From Arthrobacter cavernae (GTDB taxonomy: Bacteria > Actinomycetota > Actinomycetes > Actinomycetales > Micrococcaceae), in the NCBI RefSeq assembly GCF_017368795.1, contig NZ_JAFNLL010000054.1:1-40731 (forward strand): 40,731 nt of DNA, read 5' to 3'. A program made the position numbers and the translations under genes. Of the stretch, positions 33,408-40,731 are shown piece after piece (positions within the stretch are counted from its first letter, which is position 1; each line of letters starts with the position of its first letter). The notes below the pieces were generated by a model. It saw nothing but the letters and a program-made list of their open reading frames with translations, made no database searches and had not been told where the DNA came from.

Positions 33408-36206
33408 TTACCCCGTGTTGCGCAGGCCTGCGGCCACCCCGTTGACGGTGATGAGCATGGCGCGCTGCAGGCGGTCGTCGATCTCGGCGCCGGAGATGGA
33501 GGCCTCGCGGACGCGGCGCAGCAGCTCCACCTGCAGGTAGCTGATGGGATCCAGGTACTGGTCGCGGATCTCGAGCGAGCGCTTCAGGGTGGGCTGGGCT
33601 TCCAGCAGCTCGGTTTCGCCGGTGAGGAGCTCCACTTCGGCCACGGTGAGCTCGTATTCCTCGCGGATCACCTTGAACAGGCGGTGCAGTTCCTCCGGGA
33701 CCAGCGATGACACGTAGTGCCCGGCGATGTCCATGTCCGTCTTGGCCAGCGTCATTTCGACGTTGGAGATCACGGACTGGAAGAAGTGCCAGCGGCCCAT
33801 CATCTCGGCGAGTTCGGCCGTGTTCCCGGCCTCGCGCGCAGCCTTCAGGCCCGAGCCCACGCCGAACCAGCCCGGCACGATCTGCCGCGACTGCGTCCAG
33901 CCGAACACCCACGGGATGGCCCGCAGGCCGCCCAGGCCGGCGCCGGAATCCGGGCGCTTGGACGGGCGCGAACCCATGTTGAGCGAGCCCAGCTGCTCCA
34001 CGGGCGTGGAGGCCAGGAAGTAGGCCGGCAGATCGGGGTCGTCGATCAGCGTGCGGTACTGCGCAAACGCGGCGTCCGAGATGGTCTCCATGACGTGGGC
34101 GAAGCGCTCGCGCTCGTCCTCGGAGGTACGCGGGGCACGGTGCAGTGCCGAGCCCTGCATCACCGCGGCCAGGGACAGTTCGAGGTTTTCGCGGGCAAGC
34201 TCCGGCAGGGAGTACTTGTCCGAGATGACCTCGCCCTGCTCGGTGAACTTGATTTCGCCTTCGAGCACGCCGTTGGGCTGGGCCATGATGGCGTCGTAGG
34301 TGGGTCCGCCGCCGCGGCCAACGGAGCCGCCGCGGCCGTGGAACAGGCGCACGCGCACGCCGTGCTTGGCGGCGACGTCGCGCAGTTTGCGCTGGGTCTT
34401 GTGGATCTCCCACTGGCTGGTCATGACGCCGGATTCCTTGTTGGAGTCCGAGTAGCCGAGCATGATTTCCTGGACGTCGCCGCGGAGCCGGACCAGCTCG
34501 CGGTAGGAGGGGTCGGAGAGCAGCAGGTCCACGATCTCGGCCGAGGCACGCAGTTCCTCCACCGTTTCCAGCAGCGGCGCAAAGCCGATCTTGGCGTACG
34601 GCTCCCCTCCGAAAAGGTCGACCAGCCCGGCCTCGCGGGCCAGGACCGCGGCGGCCAGGACGTCGTCGGCACCGCGGGTCATGGAGATGATGTACGTTTC
34701 CACAACGTCCGGGCCGTAGGTGTGCAGGGCGTGGCGGATGCTGCGGAAGACGTCGTAGGTGCGGTCGCCGTCGCCGTCGAGCTTGATCGGGTGCCCGGAC
34801 AGCGGCCGGCGCGAGGCCAGTTCCGCGCCCAGGACCTCGAAGCGCTCCTCCCGGCTCAGCGAGGCGTAGGGCTTCCCCAGGGCGAGCCGGTCCATAAGCT
34901 GCCCGACGGCGTCGTGGTGGTAGTCGGCGTGCTCGCGGATGTCCAGGGTGGCCAGGTGCAGGCCGAAGGAGGCGATGGCGCGGCGGACGCGGGCCAGGGC
35001 GCCGTCGGCGGCGAGCCCTGCCGAGTGGTTGCGCAGCGAGGTTTCGAGCAGCCCGAACTCGGCCAGCACGTCCGAGGTGGCTGCGTAGTCGCGGCCGGGC
35101 TCGTGGTAGGCGGAGGCTGCGATGCGGCGGCCGGTGTTGATGAGCTTGGCCTTGATGCAGGTCAGCTTCAGCCTGTACGGCTCCTGGGCGTTGAGCTCCA
35201 GGATGCGCTTGTCCAGGCCGGGCAGGTTCTTGAGGTCGACGGCGATCGAGTCCAGGAGCTCCTGGTCCGCACCGAACAGGGCGGTGGAGTTTGAGAGCGT
35301 GGAGATGAGCTCGTCGATCAGGGCGATGCTGATGCGCACGGCGTTCTGGTTCTGCAGCTGCAGGATCTCGCGCGTCACTGCGGCGGTGACGTTCGGGTTG
35401 CCGTCGCGGTCTCCGCCGATCCAGGATCCGAAGCGGATGGGCGCGTTCCGGGCCGGCAGCGCCACGCCGTGTTCGGCCAGCAGCTCGGAGAAGTCGGTGA
35501 GCATTTCCGGCATGGCGTCGGTGAGGATGCTGCTCAGGTAGTAGATGGCGTTGCGGGCCTCATCCACGGGGGTCGGCCGGACCTGGCGGAGTTCGTCCGT
35601 CTGCCACATCTGGTCGATGATTTCGGCCAGCTGGCGGTCCTGGCGGCGCCGGGCGGACGTACCCTCGGCCGTGGGCTGGGCCAGCACATCGGACAGCTTG
35701 CGGACCTTGTCCAGCACGGAGCGGCGGGACGCCTCGGTGGGGTGGGCGGTGAAGATCGGGCGGACGTCCAGCTGGTTAACGACGTCCTGCAGCGTCTGCG
35801 GGCCGGCCTGCTCGGCGATTTCGGTGACAGCCTTGGCGAGCCAGCCGTCCTTCTCCTGGCGGGTGCGCAGTCCGCGGACCCGGTGGACCTGCTCGGCGGC
35901 GTTGCTCAGGTGGAAGTAGAAGGCGAAGGCGCGGACCAGGTCGGTCGCCTGGTCCAGGGGCAGGGAGGCGAGCAGTTCGCGGACCTGGGCGACGACGTCG
36001 TGCGCGCTCCACGGACCGGTGGCATCGGCGCCGCCCCGCGCGGCTTCCTTGGATTCCTTGGTGAGCAGGCGGACCTGCTCCACCAGCGCGAGGAGCTCGG
36101 GGCCGTGCTGGCGCACCAGCGATTCGCCGAGCAGCGTGGACACACGCCGGACGTCGGCGCGCAGCTCCGCCGCGAGGTCAGTGTCTTGATGGGCAGCGTC
36201 AACCAT
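33408..36206 (-). CDS. ppc: Phosphoenolpyruvate carboxylase
   Basis: This 932-residue enzyme makes oxaloacetate from PEP and bicarbonate, refilling the TCA cycle. Catalytic His155 lies in TAHPTEASRRS. GYSDSNKESG and FHGRGGSVGRGGGP (near residues 590 and 625) carry the catalytic arginines and the second conserved histidine. The C-terminus RNTG is the usual PEPC end that closes the active site. The length fits bacterial PEPC. The ATG at 36206 has GAAGG seven bases upstream. It is monocistronic, facing away from the permease gene. Confidence 0.97.
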   Translation of the reverse strand: MVDAAHQDTDLAAELRADVRRVSTLLGESLVRQHGPELLALVEQVRLLTKESKEAARGGADATGPWSAHDVVAQVRELLASLPLDQATDLVRAFAFYFHLSNAAEQVHRVRGLRTRQEKDGWLAKAVTEIAEQAGPQTLQDVVNQLDVRPIFTAHPTEASRRSVLDKVRKLSDVLAQPTAEGTSARRRQDRQLAEIIDQMWQTDELRQVRPTPVDEARNAIYYLSSILTDAMPEMLTDFSELLAEHGVALPARNAPIRFGSWIGGDRDGNPNVTAAVTREILQLQNQNAVRISIALIDELISTLSNSTALFGADQELLDSIAVDLKNLPGLDKRILELNAQEPYRLKLTCIKAKLINTGRRIAASAYHEPGRDYAATSDVLAEFGLLETSLRNHSAGLAADGALARVRRAIASFGLHLATLDIREHADYHHDAVGQLMDRLALGKPYASLSREERFEVLGAELASRRPLSGHPIKLDGDGDRTYDVFRSIRHALHTYGPDVVETYIISMTRGADDVLAAAVLAREAGLVDLFGGEPYAKIGFAPLLETVEELRASAEIVDLLLSDPSYRELVRLRGDVQEIMLGYSDSNKESGVMTSQWEIHKTQRKLRDVAAKHGVRVRLFHGRGGSVGRGGGPTYDAIMAQPNGVLEGEIKFTEQGEVISDKYSLPELARENLELSLAAVMQGSALHRAPRTSEDERERFAHVMETISDAAFAQYRTLIDDPDLPAYFLASTPVEQLGSLNMGSRPSKRPDSGAGLGGLRAIPWVFGWTQSRQIVPGWFGVGSGLKAAREAGNTAELAEMMGRWHFFQSVISNVEMTLAKTDMDIAGHYVSSLVPEELHRLFKVIREEYELTVAEVELLTGETELLEAQPTLKRSLEIRDQYLDPISYLQVELLRRVREASISGAEIDDRLQRAMLITVNGVAAGLRNTG

Positions 36207-36423
36207 GAATGTACCTTCGAAGTATGGGTGTGGCTTCGTACACTGCGCTGGATACCGTGAGCCGGATTACATAGGAATCTTACCCGCCCCGGGCCCGACG
36301 GCGGGAAATGCGTCACGGAGGCGGCCCACCGCTGGTTAAGCTGCGGGGGCTAGGGTATCCCCCGGGGACAACGCGCCATGGTGTCCACTGTTGTGTCCAC
36401 CCCGGCCTAGGAATGGAGTACTG

Positions 36424-37692
36424 ATGGGCAGCCCTCAACCGGCGATGCTCCGCAGGCTGGGGACGTTCGACGCCGTGGTGATCGGCCTGGGGTCGATGAT
36501 CGGCGCCGGCGTCTTCGCCGCGTTCACGCCGGCCGCCACAGCCGCGGGCTCCGGCTTGCTGATCGGCCTGGTGATCGCGGCCATCGTGGCCTTCTGCAAC
36601 GCCACGTCCTCGGCCCAGCTGGCCGCCCAATACCCTGCGTCCGGCGGCACGTACGTCTACGGGCGGGAGCGGCTGGGTGCCTGGCCGGGCTTCCTGGCCG
36701 GCTGGGGATTCGTGATCGGCAAGACCGCAAGCAGTGCGGCCATGGCGCTGACCTTCGCCGCCTATGCCGCGCCAGCCGGGTGGGAGCGCCCGACGGCGGT
36801 CGCCGCCGTCGTGCTTCTGGCCGCGGTCAACTACCGTGGCATCACCCGTACCGCCGCGCTGACCAGGATCATTGTGGTGGCGGTGCTCGCGGCGCTCGCC
36901 GTTGTAGTGGCGGCCGCGTGGGTGCCGGGAGCCGCCGATCCGGAACGGATCGTGCCCGAGGGCCCGGGCGGCCTGCTGGGGCATGGCTGGTACGGCATCC
37001 TGCAGTCCGCCGGGCTGCTGTTTTTCGCTTTTGCCGGCTACGCGCGCATCGCAACGATGGGCGAGGAGGTCCGGAATCCGCGGCGGACCATCCCCCGCGC
37101 GATCGTCCTGGCGCTGGGGATTGCCGTGGCCGTCTATGCCGTCATCGCCGTCACGGTCCTCTCCGTGCTGGGACCGGAGGGGGTTGCCGCGAGCGGAACA
37201 CCCCTGGCCGACGCCGTGGTGGCGGGCTCGTGGTCCTGGGCCGGGCCGCTGGTCCGCGTCGGCGCCGCCCTGGCATCGCTCGGTGCGCTGCTGGCCCTGA
37301 TTGCAGGGCTCGGACGCACCACCCTGGCGATGGCCCGCGAAGCCGATCTGCCGCGCTGGCTGGCCGCCGTCCACCCGAAGTTCCGGGTGCCGCACCGTGC
37401 CGAGCTGGTCCTGGCCGGCGTCATCTGCACCATCGTGCTGTTCGCCGATCTGAGGAACGCGATCGGATTCTCCTCCTTCGGCGTGCTGATCTACTATCTG
37501 GTCGCCAACATCGCGGCCTGGACGCAGACCCGCGCTGACCGCCGGTACCCGTGGTTCCTGCAGCTGCTGGGGGCCGCAGCCTGTGTGGCCCTGGTGGCGA
37601 CGCTGCCCCTGCCCGCCGTCGTTGCCGGCCTGGTGATGTTCGCCGCGGGCGCGCTGTACCGGACGGTGCGGATGCGGCTGGCGTCCGGGTAG
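36424..37692 (+). CDS. APC family amino acid permease
   Basis: This 422-residue membrane protein has about twelve helices. FDAVVIGLGSMIGAGVFAAF carries the conserved G.GSMIG.G.F of the amino acid-polyamine-organocation family. YPASGGTYVYGRERLGAWPG and FAFAGYARIATMGEEVRNPR are further APC signatures; E in GEEVRNPRR marks the basic-amino-acid-permease-like group. The substrate is unknown. The ATG at 36424 has GGAGT upstream; a GTG reading from 36391 is less likely. It is divergent from ppc. Confidence 0.9.
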   Translation: MGSPQPAMLRRLGTFDAVVIGLGSMIGAGVFAAFTPAATAAGSGLLIGLVIAAIVAFCNATSSAQLAAQYPASGGTYVYGRERLGAWPGFLAGWGFVIGKTASSAAMALTFAAYAAPAGWERPTAVAAVVLLAAVNYRGITRTAALTRIIVVAVLAALAVVVAAAWVPGAADPERIVPEGPGGLLGHGWYGILQSAGLLFFAFAGYARIATMGEEVRNPRRTIPRAIVLALGIAVAVYAVIAVTVLSVLGPEGVAASGTPLADAVVAGSWSWAGPLVRVGAALASLGALLALIAGLGRTTLAMAREADLPRWLAAVHPKFRVPHRAELVLAGVICTIVLFADLRNAIGFSSFGVLIYYLVANIAAWTQTRADRRYPWFLQLLGAAACVALVATLPLPAVVAGLVMFAAGALYRTVRMRLASG

Positions 37693-37771
37693 GGCAGCCG
37701 GGCCTTCCGGGAATGGCCTCCGTGGGTGCATGGTTGAAGGCAATGACACCGCCCGCCACACTGGAGGAACC

Positions 37772-38593
37772 ATGAGCACCTCAGCCCCCGCAACCGACGC
37801 CCAGCTGGAACGCTGGCAGCGCTTCCGCGCAGGCCGCAACGAGGCGCTCGCGGCCGAGCACGGCTGGCTGACACTCACCTCGTTCCAGTGGCTCGAATCC
37901 GAGCCTTCCGCCGTCGAGCTCGTTCCCGGGCTGTGGTCCACGGACGGCACGACGGCGACACTCACCGCGGGCGCGACCGACGGGCTCACGCTCGTGGAGA
38001 CCGGGGAGCCCGTCGATGGGACTATTTCAGCCACGCTCCAGGACGAGGAATCGCTCATGTGGGTGCAGTACGGCGGCTCCGACGGCACGCAGGTGGTGGT
38101 GGAACTGGCCATGCGGGCGGACAAGTACGCCATCCGCACGCGCGACGATTCATCGCCCGTGCTGACGGAGTTCGACGGCGTTCCCACCTATGAGTTCGAC
38201 CCTGCCTGGGTGCTCGAGGGACGGTTCGAGGCCTACCCCGAGCCCGTGGATGTGCCGATAGCCACGGCCAACCCCTTGGTGGACGGTGTGCACCGTTCCG
38301 TGGGCGAGATCGTGTTCCGGGTGCCGGGCGTGCCCCACGAGGTCCGCCTGCATGCCGAGGCAGAAAAGCTCGGTGCCCTGAACGTCACGTTCCACGACGA
38401 GACGAACGGCAACACCACGGACGACTGGCGCAAGGTCGTCGTGCCCCGGCCCCGGCCGGACGGCAGCGTGGTGCTGGACTTCAACCGCGCCATCAACTAC
38501 CCCAGCGCGTTCACCCCGTACGGAACGTGCCCCATGCCGGTGAAGGGCAATTCCATCGACGTCTTTGTCGAGGCAGGCGAAAAACTCCCCTAG
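37772..38593 (+). CDS. DUF1684 protein
   Basis: This 273-residue soluble protein is DUF1684. The core begins RWQRFRAGRNEALAAEHGWL and ends with FNRAINYPSAFTPYGTCPMP, the signature motif of the family with its conserved cysteine. The function is unknown, and members are widespread in actinobacteria and bacteroidetes. The ATG at 37772 has GGAGGA seven bases upstream; a longer frame from 37730 lacks a site. It is on the plus strand 79 bases after the permease gene, so possibly cotranscribed. Confidence 0.9.
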   Translation: MSTSAPATDAQLERWQRFRAGRNEALAAEHGWLTLTSFQWLESEPSAVELVPGLWSTDGTTATLTAGATDGLTLVETGEPVDGTISATLQDEESLMWVQYGGSDGTQVVVELAMRADKYAIRTRDDSSPVLTEFDGVPTYEFDPAWVLEGRFEAYPEPVDVPIATANPLVDGVHRSVGEIVFRVPGVPHEVRLHAEAEKLGALNVTFHDETNGNTTDDWRKVVVPRPRPDGSVVLDFNRAINYPSAFTPYGTCPMPVKGNSIDVFVEAGEKLP

Positions 38594-38608
38594 GCCTCCA
38601 AGGCGGCT

Positions 38609-39026
38609 TTATGCGGCGATTATTGGGATTTCCTTGCGGGCCAGCACCCTGCGCGTGATCCAGTGCTCCAGATCGATTGTGAGTCGATATTTCCCCGGTG
38701 CTGGGGGACGCAGCAGCACCTCGCCGGTGGCGGTCTGCGACGGCTCGGAATGGCAGTGCATCGGGTATTTCCAGTCCACGCTGCGCGTATTCCAGACTTC
38801 ATCGATGGACTCCGGGGACGTTTCATCGGCAGTATCGCGTCCTTCCGTTCCAGCGGACCCAGCTCGGTAACGTCCTCCCACTGCTGCAGCGCCACGTGCC
38901 CCTCGGACGTGAAAAAACCGCCGTTGCGCGGGAGCAGTGTTCCGTTGCGGCTCACGGTCCAGATGTGGTTGCCATGGAAATGCAGCAGGTGGGACACGAT
39001 GCCCGGATTTACGAACCTCATCAGCA
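38609..39026 (-). pseudogene. Multicopper oxidase C-terminus, frameshifted and 5'-truncated
   Basis: The minus strand encodes the last third of a multicopper oxidase in two frames. The upstream frame has MRFVNPGIVSHLLHFHGNHI, then WTV, with the HFHG copper ligands, up to LERKDAIL. The downstream frame resumes with RSVDWKYPMHCHSEPSQTA, with the type 1/3 copper ligands HCH, and ends at a TAA at 38609. The frame change lies near 38820-38840. The 5' two thirds are missing: homology stops near 39026, where an IS630 fragment begins. The product cannot be functional. It is a relic of a copper or phenol oxidase gene destroyed by an insertion. Confidence 0.75.
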
Positions 39027-39423
39027 CCGCAAATACCGGGCCACCGAGTTCAGGAAATTCCTCACCAGGATCGACGCCCAGGTCCCCGAGGGCCTAGACG
39101 TGCACCTGATCTGCGACAACTACCAGACACACAAGACTCCGGCCGTGAAGACAAGGCTGCAGAACCACCCACGTTTCCACATGCATTTCACCCCGACCTA
39201 CTCCTCCTGGCTGAACCAGGTCGAACGGTTCTTCGGCTTCGTCACCGAGGACCTGCTGCGCCGCAGCGATCACAGCAGCGTCCAGTCGCTCGAAGCCGAC
39301 ATCCGCAAGTGGGTCAGCGAATGGAACACCAACCCCACACCCTTCACCTGGACAAAGACGGCAGAACAGATCCTCGAATCAATCGGCCGACTTCTGAACC
39401 GAACTTCAGGCGCAGGACACTAG
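39025..39423 (+). mobile_element. IS630 family transposase, C-terminal fragment
   Basis: The frame reads HRKYRATEFRKFLTRIDAQV, then LDVHLICDNYQTHKTPAVK, then SSWLNQVERFFGFVTEDLLR, to a TAG at 39421. This is the DDE catalytic C-terminus of an IS630 transposase. The DN-Y-TH aspartate and the NQVERFF glutamate are present, but the N-terminal helix-turn-helix and the first aspartate are missing. The left edge coincides with the break in the multicopper oxidase relic. It is not mobile by itself. Inverted repeats of a complete IS630 element were not found. Confidence 0.8.
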
Positions 39424-39769
39424 GTGGCGGGCAGGCCTGGCACTGTCAAACCGTGGGCCGCCCTGTCCGACCTTCGCCGCAGGCGGCCGCATCAGCTGTC
39501 CGAGCGCGGTTGACGCCGTCTGGATCTGTGAACGATAGGCCTGTGTTCCGCGACGCCGCCGGTCCGTCCACGCACCCAACAGATTGAGTGCGCGGACGGC
39601 GGCCGGAGTGCATCAGTGTACCAGTGTGGCTTCCGACTATGTCCCGGCTCCCTGAGGGTGGCCGCCGGGACTTGCGTCCCACTAGCTTCAGCGGCAGGCC
39701 TGGCCGAGGCAGGATGCCTGCCAGCAGCCCTCACTGGATGTTAGCGCCTGGCTGGGCGAGAGTCCTGGC
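39424..39769. other. Gene-free stretch after the IS630 fragment
   Basis: No gene can be supported here. The short frames on either strand are GC-rich noise without ribosome binding sites. A GGCAGG...GCCTGCC pattern near 39691-39722 is the only visible structure. The stretch may be remaining IS630-flanking or degraded sequence, and it also forms the downstream region of the surface-protein gene. Confidence 0.5.
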
Positions 39770-40731
39770 TCAACCAACAGACCCAGTTACAGACGCAGCC
39801 AGGGTAGTGACTACAGTCGCAGCCAGGGTTGTGACTACCGGGGTCGGTGCCGGAGCAGGGGCCGGTGCCGCGTTGGCTGCCGTGGAGGCACCCAACATGG
39901 CGACCGAGGTGGCGCCCAGGGTTGCCTGAACCGTCACCGGGGCCACGACTTGCGTTCCAGCTGCCACACCGAGGCTGCCGGAGGTGGTTGCCGCAGGCTC
40001 CGGTGCAGGAGCAGGCTCCGGTGCAGGAGCAGGCTCCGGAGCGGGAGCAGGCTCCGGAGCGGGAGCAGGGGCTGGTGCTGGAGCCGGGTTTGCTGCCGTG
40101 GAGGCACCCAGCATGGCGACCGAGGTGGCGCCCAGGGTTGCCTGAACCGTCACCGGGGCCACGACTTGCGTTCCAGCTGCCACACCGAGGCTGCCGGAGG
40201 TGGTTACCGCAGGCTCCGGTGCAGGCTCCGGTGCAGGCGCCGGTGCAGGCTCCGGTGCAGGCTCCGGTGCCGGCTCCGGTGCCGGCTCCGGTGCAGGCTC
40301 CGGTGCAGGCTCCGGGGCAGGCGCCGGTGCAGGAGCAGGCTCCGGTGCAGGAGCAGGCTCCGGAGCGGGAGCAGGCTCCGGAGCGGGAGCAGGGGCAGGA
40401 GCGGGAGCCGGGTTTGCTGCCGTGGAGGCACCCAGCATGGCGACCGAGGTGGCGCCCAGGGTTGCCTGAACCGTCACCGGGGGCACGACTTGCATTCCAG
40501 CTGCCACACCGAGGCTGCCGGAGGTGGTTGCCCCCGGTGCTGGAGCAGGCGCCGGCGCGGGAGCCGTGTTGGTTGCCGTTGACTGACCCAGCAGGCCCAA
40601 CGACGCTGCGCCCAGATTGATGGGGATGTTGATCGGGGCGATGATCTGCGTGCCGGACAGGATGCCGTCCGAGCCGATCGTGGTGTCCGTCGCGCTGGCG
40701 GCGGTGGCGCCGAGGGCAAGCAGCCCGCCGG
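39770..40731 (-). CDS. Secreted repeat protein, chaplin-like modules (5' end outside the window)
   Basis: The minus strand is open from the right window edge to a TGA at 39770. The start is not in the window; the first visible residues (GGLLALGATAASA, then TDTTIG) look like the end of a signal peptide. Four modules follow, each about 33 residues. The consensus G-x-Q-V/I-V/I-x-P-V/I-T/N-x-x-x-x-L-G-A-x-S ends in ML/LLG-x-STA. It resembles the chaplin (DUF320) beta module but lacks its cysteines. Modules 2-4 are nearly identical in DNA (115-bp repeats) and are joined by Ala-Pro-Glu linkers of different length. The C-terminus (TLAATVVTTLAASVTGSVG) has no sortase motif. A coat, aerial-surface or adhesion protein is plausible. 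The in-frame TTG at 40600 is not its start. Confidence 0.75.
   Translation of the reverse strand, partial: GGLLALGATAASATDTTIGSDGILSGTQIIAPINIPINLGAASLGLLGQSTATNTAPAPAPAPAPGATTSGSLGVAAGMQVVPPVTVQATLGATSVAMLGASTAANPAPAPAPAPAPEPAPAPEPAPAPEPAPAPAPAPEPAPEPAPEPAPEPAPEPAPEPAPAPAPEPAPEPAVTTSGSLGVAAGTQVVAPVTVQATLGATSVAMLGASTAANPAPAPAPAPAPEPAPAPEPAPAPEPAPAPEPAATTSGSLGVAAGTQVVAPVTVQATLGATSVAMLGASTAANAAPAPAPAPTPVVTTLAATVVTTLAASVTGSVG
39876..40530. repeat. Three 115-bp repeats with minisatellite linkers
   Basis: Near-identical 115-bp units lie at 39876-39990, 40092-40206 and 40416-40530. Between them are GC-rich minisatellites of 6-, 12- and 18-base units (GGCTCCGGTGCAGGAGCA and shorter forms), about 100 and 210 bases long. 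All keep the surface-protein reading frame. Such arrays change length by slippage or recombination and are easily misassembled. Confidence 0.85.

Noticed and set aside
36313..38187. 624-codon minus-strand frame over the permease
   Set aside because: Antisense shadow of the permease and DUF1684 genes; low-complexity translation.
39991..40415. CRISPR-like array in the repeat region
   Set aside because: Units of 6, 12 and 18 bases stay in the reading frame of the surface protein and have no unique spacers.

Overview
The window is high-GC actinobacterial DNA. Gene content (Lhr next to Nei, PEP carboxylase, the YczR/YczE pair, YcnI, several probably leaderless promoters) best fits Arthrobacter, Pseudarthrobacter or a close Micrococcaceae relative. 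That placement is inferred from protein families and codon use, not from a marker gene. Most of the window looks like ordinary chromosome. Accessory DNA, scars and gene remnants lie at about 1-2300, 8450-9540 and 38600-39770.

Region 1-3000 is accessory and visibly less GC-rich. It holds the 5' end of a membrane-anchored protein, a Z-DNA-prone tract, a cluster of GCGAAC/GTTCGC repeats, an isolated 24-bp tRNA 3' end (likely an attachment-site copy) with a terminator, a 433-residue protein with a HEPN-like motif, and an NAD-kinase-like gene that has lost its 5' end. Region 3000-10300 holds a DUF6414-like protein, a TetR / MFS / amidohydrolase cluster with a 25-bp palindromic operator, an SRPBCC protein, the stump of a cation/proton antiporter, a second TetR with a 44-bp palindrome at its start codon, and a hemerythrin-like protein.

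Region 10300-25650 holds a small secreted cysteine protein, a large pRiA4b ORF-3-type protein that overlaps a membrane gene next to ycnI (copper-linked), a DUF4232 lipoprotein, the lhr-nei DNA-repair pair, a TerC-type membrane protein, a UspA stress protein, and the divergent yczE/yczR pair. Region 25650-30200 has two small regulator/enzyme modules (DUF4188 with TetR, and ArsR with SRPBCC), an RluA-type pseudouridine synthase and a secreted protein. Region 30200-38600 has a macrodomain protein, a DedA protein, a D-threonine-aldolase-like PLP enzyme, a small conserved protein, ppc, an APC permease and a DUF1684 protein.

The right end (38600-40731) is a scar: a frameshifted multicopper-oxidase C-terminus abuts a truncated IS630 transposase. 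It is followed by a secreted, chaplin-like modular protein with Ala-Pro-Glu linkers, whose 5' end runs off the window. I found no CRISPR array, no complete tRNA or rRNA gene, and no complete mobile element.
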